Shown here piece by piece: positions 27,473 through 37,384 of a stretch of 64,000 bases of DNA. The translations under genes and the position numbers were made by a program. The notes under the pieces were generated by a model. That model did no database searches, was not told where the DNA came from, and saw only the letters and a program-made list of their open reading frames with translations. The first letter of the stretch is position 1, and the number at the start of each line of letters is the position of its first letter. The stretch is from Flavobacteriales bacterium UBA7325 (GTDB taxonomy: Bacteria > Bacteroidota > Bacteroidia > Flavobacteriales_D > Crocinitomicaceae). The stretch covers positions 122,899-186,898 of the forward strand of contig DKPV01000025.1 in NCBI GenBank assembly GCA_002471375.1, written 5' to 3'.

Positions 27473-29659
27473 CTAACGCGTGAATAGCATTTCGCTGAAC
27501 TTAGGTAGTGGCCAAACTTTATCATCAATAAGAATTTCCAACTTATCAGCATGGTATCGAATTTCATCGAAATAGATTTTAACTGTATCGCAGTAAGCAA
27601 CAGCTTTTTTCTCCATATCTTCAATATTGTTGGCCTTCTTACGAGCAGTTAACATCAAGTCACATGAATCTTTCATCTTGTTCATATGTACAGAAATTCT
27701 CTTGAGTAATTCTATTTGTGCATCGCTTGCTTCTTTACCCATCTTATCTCCAAGAACATTGAACAATCCTTGAATATTGGCAATTAGTGTATTTTGATAC
27801 TCAACAACAGCTGGAATAATTGTGTTCTGTGCCATTTCTCCCATAACACGAGCTTCAATTTGAAGCTTGTAAACGTAGCTCTCGAACTCTATTTCCTGAC
27901 GAGCTTCTAACTCACGTGGAGAAAGCACCCCCATCTCATTGAACAGCTCCTCAACCTTCTTGTCGCCCCACACTTGTAGAGCTCTAGGTGTGTCTCGTAA
28001 GTTCGACAGACCTCTTTTCTCAGCGGCTTTCACCCACTCGTCACCATATCCATTTCCTTCAAAACGAATTTTCTTAGAAGCTTTAATAAGAACTTGAAGT
28101 TCTTTCAAAATTGCTTCATCCTTACTATTTCCTTTCTTAATTCTAGCATCAACATCTTTCTTGAATTGAATAAGTTGATTTGCCATAATTGTATTAATAA
28201 CAATCATTGCAGAAGCACAGTTTGCTGAGGATCCCACAGCTCTGAATTCGAACTTATTTCCTGTAAAGGCAAATGGTGAAGTCCTATTTCGATCCGTATT
28301 ATCCAACATAATTTGTGGAATCTTACCGATGTTCAACTTGAGCTCAGTTTTATCTTCTGGTGTCATTTTCCCCGCCTTAACATCAGTTTCGATCTTATCA
28401 AGAAGTTCCGATAGTTGAGATCCAATAAATGCGGAAATAATAGCTGGAGGAGCTTCGTTAGCACCTAATCGGTGATCATTCCCTGCTCCCGCGATACATG
28501 CACGCAACATATCAGAATGATCATGAATTGCTTTCAATGTATTAACGAAAAACGTTAAGAATTGAAGATTTGATTTAGGATTCTTACCTGGTGCCAAAAG
28601 ATTAACTCCAGTGTCCGTACTTAACGACCAGTTATTATGTTTTCCTGATCCATTTACACCAGCGAATGGTTTTTCATGAAGAAGTACCCTAAAATTGTGC
28701 TTTCGTGCTGTCTTCTCGAGCAAGTCCATCAACAATAAGTTGTGATCATTTGCAAGGTTACACTCCTCAAACATTGGAGCGCACTCGAACTGATTCGGCG
28801 CAACTTCATTGTGACGTGTTGTCACAGGAATACCTAATCTAATTGATTCCAACTCAAAATCACGCATAAATTCTGTCGCGCGTTCCGGAATTGATCCGAA
28901 GTAGTGATCATCTAACTGCTGACCCTTTGCGGAAGCATGACCAAACAATGTTCTTCCTGACATTTGTAAATCAGGACGAGAATTAAAATATGCTTTATCA
29001 ACCAAAAAGTATTCTTGCTCCCACCCAAGTGTAGCATTTACTTTCTTAACGTTTTTGTCGAAATATTGACAAACATCAGCAGCAGCTTCATCAACCGCAT
29101 GTAATGCTTTTAATAGAGGCATTTTGTAATCTAACGCCTCTCCTGTATATGCAATAAATATTGTTGGAACACATAATGTCTTTCCAATAACAAAGGCAGG
29201 TGATGATGGATCCCATGCTGAGTATCCGCGTGCCTCGAATGTATTTCTTATTCCACCATTTGGAAACGAAGAAGCATCTGGCTCTTGCTGCACAAGTAAC
29301 TCACCATCAAAACGTTCAATCGCTCTACCAGGACCAACTGGTGTGAAGAATGCATCGTGCTTCTCAGCTGTCGCTCCAGTTAAAGGTTGAAACCAGTGAG
29401 TATAATGCGTTGCCCCTTTCGTTAAAGCCCAATCCTTCATAGCAGAAGCTATCTGATCAGCAATTCTGCGATCCAATCTCGCACCACTATTAGCTGCACT
29501 CATCATTGATTTGTAAGCTTCTCTTGGAAGGTACTCTCTCATGATTTCAGCATGAAAGACGTTTTCACCAAAAATGTCAGAAGTCTTCTTATCAAATTCT
29601 ACATAGTTTGGTTTTCTATGGAGTACATCGTGATATGCTTGAAGTCGTTTATTCGTCAT
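27473..29659 (-). CDS. glnN: Glutamine synthetase type III
   Basis: The 728-residue length and sequence fit GSIII, the large dodecameric glutamine synthetase usual in Bacteroidota. Visible motifs: FGENVFHAEIMREYLP at the start, THYTHWFQPLTGATAEKHDAFF, NGSGKHNNWSLSTDTG (ATP/glutamate site), AGNDHRLGANEAPPAIISAF and RNRTSPFAFTGNKFEFRAVGS. It makes glutamine from glutamate, ammonia and ATP. Monocistronic with a -7 box 20 bases upstream and a strong terminator. Confidence 0.97.
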   Translation of the reverse strand: MTNKRLQAYHDVLHRKPNYVEFDKKTSDIFGENVFHAEIMREYLPREAYKSMMSAANSGARLDRRIADQIASAMKDWALTKGATHYTHWFQPLTGATAEKHDAFFTPVGPGRAIERFDGELLVQQEPDASSFPNGGIRNTFEARGYSAWDPSSPAFVIGKTLCVPTIFIAYTGEALDYKMPLLKALHAVDEAAADVCQYFDKNVKKVNATLGWEQEYFLVDKAYFNSRPDLQMSGRTLFGHASAKGQQLDDHYFGSIPERATEFMRDFELESIRLGIPVTTRHNEVAPNQFECAPMFEECNLANDHNLLLMDLLEKTARKHNFRVLLHEKPFAGVNGSGKHNNWSLSTDTGVNLLAPGKNPKSNLQFLTFFVNTLKAIHDHSDMLRACIAGAGNDHRLGANEAPPAIISAFIGSQLSELLDKIETDVKAGKMTPEDKTELKLNIGKIPQIMLDNTDRNRTSPFAFTGNKFEFRAVGSSANCASAMIVINTIMANQLIQFKKDVDARIKKGNSKDEAILKELQVLIKASKKIRFEGNGYGDEWVKAAEKRGLSNLRDTPRALQVWGDKKVEELFNEMGVLSPRELEARQEIEFESYVYKLQIEARVMGEMAQNTIIPAVVEYQNTLIANIQGLFNVLGDKMGKEASDAQIELLKRISVHMNKMKDSCDLMLTARKKANNIEDMEKKAVAYCDTVKIYFDEIRYHADKLEILIDDKVWPLPKFSEMLFTR

Positions 29660-29678
29660 GGCAATTAGTTTTTTTTTA

Positions 29679-29686
29679 CAAATTTA
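29679..29686 (-). promoter_or_regulatory. -7 box upstream of glnN
   Basis: The minus strand reads TAAATTTG, an exact TANNTTTG match, 19 bases before the glnN ATG. No clear TTG at the -33 distance. Confidence 0.5.
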
Positions 29687-29802
29687 CATTATAAAGAGGG
29701 GGTGATCGTGAAAAAACTATAAAATATTATTAACAACCCTCATTTTAAAGGGGTACATCTTAGTAAAACATGAAAATTTAAGTGAATCTACCTTAATAAC
29801 GG

Positions 29803-31035
29803 CTAGTATTCAAAGATTAACTCAGAAATAAGCGATGTATCGAAGCTTGATTGTGCAATTTTCTGAGCTTGTTCGATCGTGACTGAATCTATGTGATCAT
29901 AGATAACTTGCATAGAATCGACTTTTCCAAAGAGCAAAACACTCTTACCTAGATTGAACATAAGTTCAATATTACTATCTAACGAGAGAGCCAAATGTCC
30001 CTTCAATTGCTCTTTTGCTGACTCTAATTCAATTGAGGTCAGCGATGTATCGCATATTCGTTTTAGCTCATCGTGGATTAAGGATATAGTCTTATCCAGA
30101 TACTTCTTATCTGTACCTACATAGATATTCCAAAAACCAGTATCTGAATACGGCATGTAATTAGCCTCTACATTATATGCATAACCATACTTTTCTCTAA
30201 TTGACAAAATCAGTCGTGAGTTCAATGCAGGTCCACCAAGTAAGTTTGTGACCAACGTCATTGCCCGTCTGGAGTCGTCATTGAAGGATGGTGCGAATCC
30301 TCCTATTATCGTATGCGTCTGAAAATTTGACTTCTTTTCTCTAATTTGAAATTTAGGCGAGTTAACTACGGCCAATTTTTCACTATCTGATCCAACTCTG
30401 CAAATTTCACCAAAATTGGATTCTAGCGAATCGCGAACTTCGTCAATAGGAACATCACCTACAAATGAAATCACCATGTTATCTGGAGTAAATAGTCGCT
30501 CCATATATGCTTCCACATCTTCACGTGTGAATCCATTTACGGAATCTTCTGTCCCTAATATATTATAGCCTAAAGAATGCCCTTTAAAAAGATGCCCTTC
30601 AAATTCATCGTGAATACGTTCTCCTGGACTGTCTAGGTATGACATTATCTCGTCTAAGATAACTTCTTTTTCCTTTATCATTTCCTCCTCAGGAAAGGTT
30701 GCATTCTGAACGATGTCACCAAGTAACTCAGCAGCGATATTAAAATGGAGTTTACGGAAGGAAGCGTGAACCGCTATCTCTTCTTTATTCGTGTAGGCAT
30801 TCAACTCACCACCAACTGAATCCAAATCAGTAAAAACATCAAAGGCTTTTCTCTTTTTCGTGCCTTTAAAAATGCAATGCTCGATAAAATGTGCCAATCC
30901 CTGCTCATTTTCCTTTTCGAATCGTGATCCAGCATAAATGAGAACTCCCAAATGCGCCACAAAAGCCTCACGCCGCAGGTAAACTACCTTTATTTTATTC
31001 GATAAGGTAAATATGACTGGATTAATTTCAAACAT
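29803..31035 (-). CDS. M16-family zinc peptidase
   Basis: Read from the ATG at 31035 (MFEINPVIFTLSNK) the protein has about 410 residues; a TTG at 31065 would overlap pdxH and is less likely. The inverted zinc motif HFIEH (about residues 49-53) and the following EKEVILDEI glutamate are intact. The C-terminal half carries the R/Y pair in SIREKYGYAYNVEANY. It resembles PqqL or mitochondrial-processing-peptidase-like proteins. No signal peptide is seen, so it is probably cytoplasmic. It starts 2 bases after the pdxH stop, which makes an operon with pdxH likely. Confidence 0.9.
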   Translation of the reverse strand: MFEINPVIFTLSNKIKVVYLRREAFVAHLGVLIYAGSRFEKENEQGLAHFIEHCIFKGTKKRKAFDVFTDLDSVGGELNAYTNKEEIAVHASFRKLHFNIAAELLGDIVQNATFPEEEMIKEKEVILDEIMSYLDSPGERIHDEFEGHLFKGHSLGYNILGTEDSVNGFTREDVEAYMERLFTPDNMVISFVGDVPIDEVRDSLESNFGEICRVGSDSEKLAVVNSPKFQIREKKSNFQTHTIIGGFAPSFNDDSRRAMTLVTNLLGGPALNSRLILSIREKYGYAYNVEANYMPYSDTGFWNIYVGTDKKYLDKTISLIHDELKRICDTSLTSIELESAKEQLKGHLALSLDSNIELMFNLGKSVLLFGKVDSMQVIYDHIDSVTIEQAQKIAQSSFDTSLISELIFEY

Positions 31036-31037
31036 AT

Positions 31038-31679
31038 TTAGGGATTCTTGCGGGTTATATCCCAACTTGAATCGTTCTTAGTAAAAACTAAACGATCGTG
31101 GAGTCTTGATTTACGTCCAGACCAAAATTCAAATAAGGTAGCATCTATCTGAAATCCACCCCAGTTATCTGGTCTAGGCACTTCTTCTCCATACTTCTCA
31201 TTAAACTCTTCTAAACGAGCTTCAAGTTCAGCACGATCTTCAAGGAGACTGCTTTGATTGGATGCCCAAGCACCGATCTTGCTACCTCGAGGTCTTGATT
31301 TGAAGTAAGCATCACTTATTTCTGGCGCCACATGCGTACATAATCCTTCTATGCGGATTTGACGCGACAAGGTTGGCCAAAAGAACAACATGGATACCTT
31401 TGAATTAGCGAGTATCTCCGACCCCTTTTGACTTTCATAGTTGGAATAAAAAACAAATTTTTTATCCAAGATATCTTTCAGGTAGACAATTCTGGAGCTT
31501 GGTTGATTATCGCTATTTGAAGTACCAAGAACAAATGCGTTTACCTCGCGATCCTCTCCTTGAGCAGCTATTTCAAACCACTCATTGAATAAATCAAGTG
31601 GGTTCTCACCCTTCGCACTAGAAACATCATGTGTAAACTCGTGGTGACTATCCCTATATTTATCAAGCGTATCTCCCAT
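31038..31679 (-). CDS. pdxH: Pyridoxamine 5'-phosphate oxidase
   Basis: The 213-residue protein is full-length for PdxH, the FMN enzyme that oxidises pyridoxamine- or pyridoxine-phosphate to pyridoxal phosphate. Visible motifs: NAFVLGTSNSDNQPSSRIVYLKD, FVFYSNYESQKGSEI, VSMLFFWPTLSRQIRIEG (FMN site), YFKSRPRGSKIGAWASNQS, and the C-terminal W-GG-F and FWSGRKSRLHDR substrate region. It is the second gene of the DUF4494 - pdxH - M16 run. Confidence 0.96.
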   Translation of the reverse strand: MGDTLDKYRDSHHEFTHDVSSAKGENPLDLFNEWFEIAAQGEDREVNAFVLGTSNSDNQPSSRIVYLKDILDKKFVFYSNYESQKGSEILANSKVSMLFFWPTLSRQIRIEGLCTHVAPEISDAYFKSRPRGSKIGAWASNQSSLLEDRAELEARLEEFNEKYGEEVPRPDNWGGFQIDATLFEFWSGRKSRLHDRLVFTKNDSSWDITRKNP

Positions 31680-31695
31680 TTAAACAAAATAGTAA

Positions 31696-32295
31696 TTAAT
31701 CTTCTTCCTCGTACTCGTCAGCAACCTCGCTTTCTTCCTCTTCCTCATCAATATCACTTCCCGAAGCTGAAAAGACTGCACCTCCATTATCTTCAACTTC
31801 CTCCTCTTCGATTTCTTCAGCAGGAGCAATTGCATCAGCAGGTCTGCGCGAAATTTCTTTATCAAGTTCCTCAGTAAATGGGAAGATTTCTATAATCGGA
31901 GAAACTATAATTGATGGAATTTCAAAATCAACCATCAAAGTCGAAAGACTTTCTTCTATTCGCTCGTATGCTTCCTTCACAGAGCTTGCTGAAACTAAGA
32001 AACTCTGACTCACCTTCTTCGTTTTTTCTGTGTCAGCATCGATGTTATCGTATCGCACTTTACATTTATACCAAACATCAGCATCATCATAAGCAAAGAT
32101 GTCGTGTATTTCAGTCTTCGCGATACCTGTAACATTGAATTCTCCGCGAATAACTGATCCGAGCTCTTCATAAATTCGTGCCTCTGCATCAGTAAAGGTC
32201 ATTGCTGCTAACAAATATGGTTCTGAAACACGCTTTAACGCTCCGTTATCCAATTGCTTAGTGTATTTAACTTTGACTGTGAACCAATTATTCAT
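31696..32295 (-). CDS. DUF4494 family protein
   Basis: From the ATG at 32295 the protein has 199 residues and begins MNNWFTVKVKYTKQLDNGAL, the invariant opening of DUF4494. EPYLLAAMTFTDAEARIYEELG and DDADVWYKCKVRYDNIDADTEK-KKVSQSFLV follow, suggesting two related alpha/beta repeats. The last about 45 residues are a low-complexity glutamate/aspartate tail. Function unknown; the family is confined to Bacteroidota and often near pyridoxal genes, as here (from memory). The upstream in-frame codons contain no better start. Confidence 0.88.
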   Translation of the reverse strand: MNNWFTVKVKYTKQLDNGALKRVSEPYLLAAMTFTDAEARIYEELGSVIRGEFNVTGIAKTEIHDIFAYDDADVWYKCKVRYDNIDADTEKTKKVSQSFLVSASSVKEAYERIEESLSTLMVDFEIPSIIVSPIIEIFPFTEELDKEISRRPADAIAPAEEIEEEEVEDNGGAVFSASGSDIDEEEEESEVADEYEEED

Positions 32296-32322
32296 TGTTG
32301 TTTGTTTTAATAAATGAATTTC

Positions 32323-32330
32323 CAAAGATA
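32323..32330 (-). promoter_or_regulatory. -7 box upstream of DUF4494-pdxH-M16
   Basis: The minus strand reads TATCTTTG, 27 bases before the ATG at 32295. It matches TANNTTTG; the -33 element is not clear. Confidence 0.5.
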
Positions 32331-32434
32331 GTGAGAGATTCTCGTAGTAAGTGAGAATAGAATCTATTTCTTAGTAAAACGTTGATAAGATTATTAATAT
32401 GTGGATATCGCCAAATTGCAGCTTGATTTCTCAC

Positions 32435-33517
32435 CTAATCGCGATATTCTCGGCCGTCTCTATACAAAATGAAAGAACGGTTGAACAGCTCTAGCAATAC
32501 TGAGCTACCATAGATCGAATATTGCGCATTTTGCTGACTTGTGAGGGTTTTCACTTTTCCATTAAGGATTGCGTTCACTCCACCCGTAAGGTTTCTATAG
32601 GCCACAACATCATTTTTAATTAAGTAGTCTTTCGGAGTATAACGACCTAGCTCAATTGTCTCACCCTGTATGTATACGGATGTAATTCCATTCTCTTCCC
32701 AGAGAATAACATCATCTTTAACCTCCCAAAAATTTGGAGCAAAATTCGTTAGCATGATTTTTTCACCATTGCCGTAATAAAATAACTCACCATTAAGATT
32801 AGTATAGGCAATAAATCCTCGCCCCGCTTGATAAGAGGACATGTGAAACTCCTCAACATCCAGAAATTGCCCATTCTCAAAGATGGCAAAAGTGCCCATA
32901 ATAGGATCATTAAATGCTACAATATCCGTTCCACCTGAGAATTTTATCGGATTGTGCCAAACATCAAGCTCATAGATTTCGCCTTGCCAAAAGACTTTGT
33001 AATAATTCCCGTTATCTCGAAAAACAACAACATTCTCTCCTACGAAATCAGGCATACCAATGGATCCAGTAGTACTGTATAACTCATAGTTTTCCCTATT
33101 GTAATAAACCATCAAGGAATTGGATCTCGTATGTTGATAGACCACTAAACTATCTCGAATCTCGTACTGATCGGCAAAGTAGGTAAGAGTTTGAAGCTCC
33201 CCATCATCCCAGAGATTAAGTGTATTGGCTATTTTCCAAACCAGCAAATTATCCGACACCTCATACTCTAGGTTAACATTCGCAAGATCAACTGGATTGG
33301 TTCCATCATAAACGCGAAGATTTCCTTTAAAATCAATATAGGCAACAACATCGTCTCCAGCTTTGAAGCTTTTTATCGGTTGAAATTCAATTTGACGGAA
33401 GAAGCCATCTTGAAAACTTTTAAAATATCCATTGAAGCTGATAAAAGGAGTAACATCTTGAGCATTAGCACTAAAAGAAATAATCCCAGAGAGGAAAAGT
33501 ATTGCGGTTGTATTCAT
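32435..33517 (-). CDS. Exported beta-propeller-like protein, unknown function
   Basis: From the ATG at 33517 the protein has 360 residues with a signal peptide (MNTTAILFLSGIISFSANAQ). The mature chain repeats short units of about 45 residues with V-A-Y/F and a Y/F-x-x-G (GDDVVAYIDFKGNLRVYDG, DNLLVWKIANTLNLWDDG, GTDIVAFNDPIMGTFAIFENG, KDDVILWEENGITSVYIQG, KNDVVAYRNLTGGVNAILNG). This is typical of a six- or seven-bladed propeller. I know no named family. The -7 box at 33523-33530 rules out the longer frame start at 33535. Confidence 0.78.
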   Translation of the reverse strand: MNTTAILFLSGIISFSANAQDVTPFISFNGYFKSFQDGFFRQIEFQPIKSFKAGDDVVAYIDFKGNLRVYDGTNPVDLANVNLEYEVSDNLLVWKIANTLNLWDDGELQTLTYFADQYEIRDSLVVYQHTRSNSLMVYYNRENYELYSTTGSIGMPDFVGENVVVFRDNGNYYKVFWQGEIYELDVWHNPIKFSGGTDIVAFNDPIMGTFAIFENGQFLDVEEFHMSSYQAGRGFIAYTNLNGELFYYGNGEKIMLTNFAPNFWEVKDDVILWEENGITSVYIQGETIELGRYTPKDYLIKNDVVAYRNLTGGVNAILNGKVKTLTSQQNAQYSIYGSSVLLELFNRSFILYRDGREYRD

Positions 33518-33522
33518 TACTT

Positions 33523-33530
33523 CAAAGGTA
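33523..33530 (-). promoter_or_regulatory. -7 box of the propeller-like gene
   Basis: TACCTTTG on the minus strand is an exact TANNTTTG match only 5 bases before the ATG at 33517, suggesting a leaderless transcript. Confidence 0.45.
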
Positions 33531-33719
33531 ATCAATTTTCAAGCCACGAATCGTAATCGATCAAATGGCATAATTAAAGACTACAACGCAATTAACAGTT
33601 TGGTATTGTAGCTATCACTTAGAACCGCTTATCCATGTCACATTCCTTATATCCCCTGCCCCATTCTAAAGTCAAATATGTTGTGTATTTTGGCACCTAT
33701 CAATAATTTAACTTAAGCA

Positions 33720-35201
33720 ATGAAAAAAATCTTAGTATCGGGAATACTTGCAAGTATCGCTTTTTCTGGGTCAGCCCAGCGAGAGATTGAATACGTAGAG
33801 TACGACCTTGACAATGGAATTCACGTCATACTTCATGAAGAGCATGCAACACCAATTGTTGCAGTTTCAGTGATGTATCATGTAGGGTCGAAAAATGAAA
33901 ACCCAAATAAAACTGGATTCGCACACTTTTTTGAGCATCTCCTCTTTGAGGGATCGGCTAACATTGAACGTGGTGAATATAGTGAGCTTGTTGAAAAGAA
34001 TGGTGGAGCTTTAAATGCGAACACATCTCAGGATCGAACATACTACTATGAGATCCTACCATCGAATCAACTTGAGTTAGGGTTATGGCTTGAGAGCGAG
34101 CGCTTACTTCATGCAAATGTTGATAATATTGGTATAGAGACACAGCGAAAGGTTGTTAAAGAAGAAAAGAGACAACGTGTCGACAATCAACCCTACGCAT
34201 CATTTATTTCCGAGATGTTCAAAAGAATGTTTAAAGAACACCCATATAATTGGGTCCCTATCGGAAGTATGGAGCACCTCGACGCTGCAGTAGAATCAGA
34301 TTATGTGAGCTTTTACCGTACCTTCTATGTTCCATCTAACGCTACACTTTCAATAGCCGGCGATATTAACATTGCTCAAACCAAAGCATGGATTGACAAG
34401 TATTTTGGATCTATACCTAAAGGGCAAGCGATAAACATGTTCCGTGATTTTGAAAACATGGCTGCGACTGAATTTGTTTCAAAGTACGATGTCGACCCTT
34501 CAATGTACGATGCCAAAGACTTTTTAAATCCAAAGGATAAGAAAGCGAAGAGTGTTCTTAAGAAACATATGAACTCTGAAATTATTATTCCACGTCCAGA
34601 AAAGACCAAGGAGCGCCCGAATGGTGTAGTGACAGATATCATTTACGATAACATTCAATTACCAGGCTTGTTCATGGCTTACCGTTTCCCACATGAAACG
34701 CATAAAGACATGTACGCTCTAGAAATGATGAATGATGTTCTATCCGGTGGAGCGAGCTCTCGCATTAACAAGAGTCTTGTAGAGAAACAACAAATTGCTC
34801 AATTCGCATTCTCATTCGCCTATGGCCTTGAGGACGCAGGTGTTGGTATTTTTGCAGCAATTGCAGCTCAGGATAATTCGTTAGATGTTATCCAGGAAGC
34901 TTTCGATGCTCAAATTGATGAAATCAAATATGAATTGATCTCTCAAGAAGAGTTTGAGAAAATTCAGAACCAATATGAAAATTCGTTCATCTCAACAAAT
35001 TCTACAATTGCTGGTATCGCGGAAAGTCTTGCTAATAACCATGTTTACAATGGTGGAGCAAGTAAAATCAATACGGAATTAGCAAACTACATGAGCGTGA
35101 CACGCGAAGATATTCAACGCGTTGCCAAAAAGTATTTAACACAAGATTCAAGAATAATCCTTCATTATCTTCCTAAGGAAGAAGGTAATTCTGAAGAGTA
35201 A
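33720..35201 (+). CDS. M16 peptidase, catalytic partner, exported
   Basis: The 493-residue protein has a short signal peptide (MKKILVSGILASIAFSGSAQ). The zinc motif HFFEH lies at residues 69-73 and the downstream EEKRQR glutamate is in place. The C-terminal half has the usual fold but not a strong R/Y pair. It is the active member of a periplasmic pair with the next gene, 13 bases away, as known for two-subunit M16B peptidases. The chain has an insertion around residues 245-300 (MYDAKDFLNPKDKKAK) not seen in the short members. Substrates are probably peptides. Confidence 0.92.
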   Translation: MKKILVSGILASIAFSGSAQREIEYVEYDLDNGIHVILHEEHATPIVAVSVMYHVGSKNENPNKTGFAHFFEHLLFEGSANIERGEYSELVEKNGGALNANTSQDRTYYYEILPSNQLELGLWLESERLLHANVDNIGIETQRKVVKEEKRQRVDNQPYASFISEMFKRMFKEHPYNWVPIGSMEHLDAAVESDYVSFYRTFYVPSNATLSIAGDINIAQTKAWIDKYFGSIPKGQAINMFRDFENMAATEFVSKYDVDPSMYDAKDFLNPKDKKAKSVLKKHMNSEIIIPRPEKTKERPNGVVTDIIYDNIQLPGLFMAYRFPHETHKDMYALEMMNDVLSGGASSRINKSLVEKQQIAQFAFSFAYGLEDAGVGIFAAIAAQDNSLDVIQEAFDAQIDEIKYELISQEEFEKIQNQYENSFISTNSTIAGIAESLANNHVYNGGASKINTELANYMSVTREDIQRVAKKYLTQDSRIILHYLPKEEGNSEE

Positions 35202-35214
35202 AATTTAGTAAGAC

Positions 35215-37296
35215 ATGAGAAAATATATTCTTACCATAGGACTGTTGCTCCCGACCTTATTATTCGGACAAATTGACCGATCAATCAGACCAGCAGCTGC
35301 TCCTGCACCAACAATAAATATAGAAGATTCTAAAGTCTTCACACTTGATAACGGAATAACTGTAATCCTCTCTGAAAATCATAAGATTCCGCGTGTCTCC
35401 TTTAATTTGGTCATGGGCTCATCGCCTATGCTTGGTCGTGAACGCGCCGGATTAGATGTGATTGCTGGATCTCTAATAATGTCAGGAACCGATGAACGTT
35501 CAAAGGATGATATCGATTCAGAAATAGATTACATAGGAGCTTCATTAAGCGCTGATGAAAATTCCATCTACCTTTCGTGCTTAACAAAGCATATGGAAAA
35601 AGGATTGACGATTATGTCAGACGTGATGAATAACGCAAATTTCCCGCTAGACGAAGTTGATCGAATCTTACGTCAAAACGAATCTTCGCTTCTATCTACC
35701 AAGTCAGACCCAAGTGCTATGGCTGCAAACGCAGAAGCAGCAGCGACATTCCCAAAAGGGCATCCATATGGTGAAGTAATGACACCTGAATCTTTAAAGA
35801 AAATTGATCGAGAATCTATCGTTGAATATTATAACAAAATGTTCACTGCACAAGGAAGCTACCTTGTTGTTGTCGGAGACATCAATCTTGAAGATACTAA
35901 GGCTGCTGTCGAGAAGTACTTTGCTTCTTGGGCAGGAGGAGAAGCTGAAAAGGTAGAATGGGGAACTGGAAAAATGAACCAGGGAAATCGTGTTGTTTTT
36001 GTAAAGAAAGTAGGTGCAGTGCAATCTGTCATTAACGTTTCTTTCGCGATGAACTTAAAACCAGGACACAAGGACTACCTTAAGGTTAATGTTTTAAACA
36101 GTATTCTAGGAGCAGGTGGGTTTGCGTCTAGATTGATGCAAAACCTTCGAGAAGATAAAGCCTACACTTACGGCTGTTATTCTAGAGCTCGCATCACCAA
36201 TGATGGTAGCTGGCTCTCTGCTGGTGGAAATTTCAGAAATGAGGTAACTGATAGTGCTATAACACAGATTCTCTATGAAATTGATGGAATTATTGAAGAT
36301 TACGTGACCGCCGAAGAATTGAGCCTAATGAAAGCATCAATGTCGGGGAGTTTTGCACGTTCTCTGGAACGCCCAACAACCGTAGCTCGGTTCGCTTTGA
36401 ATATTATTAAAAATGATCTTCCTAAAGATTATTATCAAAAGTATCTGAAAGAGTTGGATGCAATTACGGTTGAAGATATTCTAGAAGTTGCACAGAAATA
36501 TTTCACTGCTAAAAAATGTAATATTATCGTTGTTGGTAATGAGATTGTTCTTGAGAGCCTACTAAAGTTTGATGCAGATGGTGAGATTGAGTTAATGGAC
36601 GCATATGGAAATCAGGTGAAAGAAACAATCCTATCTGATTTAAGTGCCGATGAAATACTTACAAACTATGTGGCCGCAATTACGAACAATCTTTCAGCAA
36701 AGAAATTGCGTAAAAAACTGAAGAAGATTAAGTCAATGAAGGAAGTTCAGGAATTGACAATGTCGCAAATTCCTTTCCCACTTAAAGCTACTCGTATATG
36801 GATGGCACCTAATATGCAAGGTGAAAAAACAGAAGGGCAAGGAATGGTCTTTAATAAGTCATACTTCGATGGTAAAACTGGTGGATCAGAGTCACAAGGA
36901 AACAAAGAAGTATTGACAGATGAAGAAATTTCGGCAAAACTTAAAACCACTGGACTCATTCCCGAAATGAATTATTCAACTTCAGGAATGAAATATGAGG
37001 TAAAAGGAATAGAGAGGTTCGACGGAAAAGATTGTTATGTTCTTAAAATTGATGATGGTAAATCAATCTCCTTTGATTACTTCGAAAAAGAAACATTCAT
37101 GAAAATTGGATCAATCGCAATCGAGACGAATGGAGAGGAAACACAAGAGATTAATCAGTCATTCAGTGATTTTGAAACAACTGAAGGAATACTCTTTCCT
37201 ACAACATTTACACTTTCTGTTGGAGAAATGGTCTTCAATGGAAAGCTATTGTCTCGTGAACTCAATGGCGATGTGAGTCTTGATGGGTACAAATAG
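35215..37296 (+). CDS. M16 peptidase, non-catalytic partner with C-terminal extension
   Basis: The 693-residue protein has a signal peptide (MRKYILTIGLLLPTLLFGQ). Where the zinc motif should stand the chain reads RAGLDVIAGSLIMSG, so HxxEH is absent. It keeps the R/Y substrate-binding pair (LREDKAYTYGCYSR). It is the regulatory half of the heterodimer with the preceding gene. Residues about 470-693 form an extra beta-rich domain (GIERFDGKDCYVLKIDDG, SFSDFETTEGILFPTTFTLSVGE) like LolA-type half-barrels. A strong terminator follows. Confidence 0.92.
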   Translation: MRKYILTIGLLLPTLLFGQIDRSIRPAAAPAPTINIEDSKVFTLDNGITVILSENHKIPRVSFNLVMGSSPMLGRERAGLDVIAGSLIMSGTDERSKDDIDSEIDYIGASLSADENSIYLSCLTKHMEKGLTIMSDVMNNANFPLDEVDRILRQNESSLLSTKSDPSAMAANAEAAATFPKGHPYGEVMTPESLKKIDRESIVEYYNKMFTAQGSYLVVVGDINLEDTKAAVEKYFASWAGGEAEKVEWGTGKMNQGNRVVFVKKVGAVQSVINVSFAMNLKPGHKDYLKVNVLNSILGAGGFASRLMQNLREDKAYTYGCYSRARITNDGSWLSAGGNFRNEVTDSAITQILYEIDGIIEDYVTAEELSLMKASMSGSFARSLERPTTVARFALNIIKNDLPKDYYQKYLKELDAITVEDILEVAQKYFTAKKCNIIVVGNEIVLESLLKFDADGEIELMDAYGNQVKETILSDLSADEILTNYVAAITNNLSAKKLRKKLKKIKSMKEVQELTMSQIPFPLKATRIWMAPNMQGEKTEGQGMVFNKSYFDGKTGGSESQGNKEVLTDEEISAKLKTTGLIPEMNYSTSGMKYEVKGIERFDGKDCYVLKIDDGKSISFDYFEKETFMKIGSIAIETNGEETQEINQSFSDFETTEGILFPTTFTLSVGEMVFNGKLLSRELNGDVSLDGYK

Positions 37297-37314
37297 TTAA
37301 GGTTATATTTATTG

Positions 37315-37350
37315 AAGCTCGATTTCTCAAAAAGGAGTCGGGCTTTTTTT
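37315..37350 (+). terminator. Terminator of the M16 pair
   Basis: AAGCTCGA (37315-37322) pairs with TCGGGCTT (37338-37345) with one G-T wobble and is followed by a run of T. It ends the two-gene M16 operon. Confidence 0.85.
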
Positions 37351-37384
37351 GAAACCATTCTCAACGATATACGTTCAATCTCTT

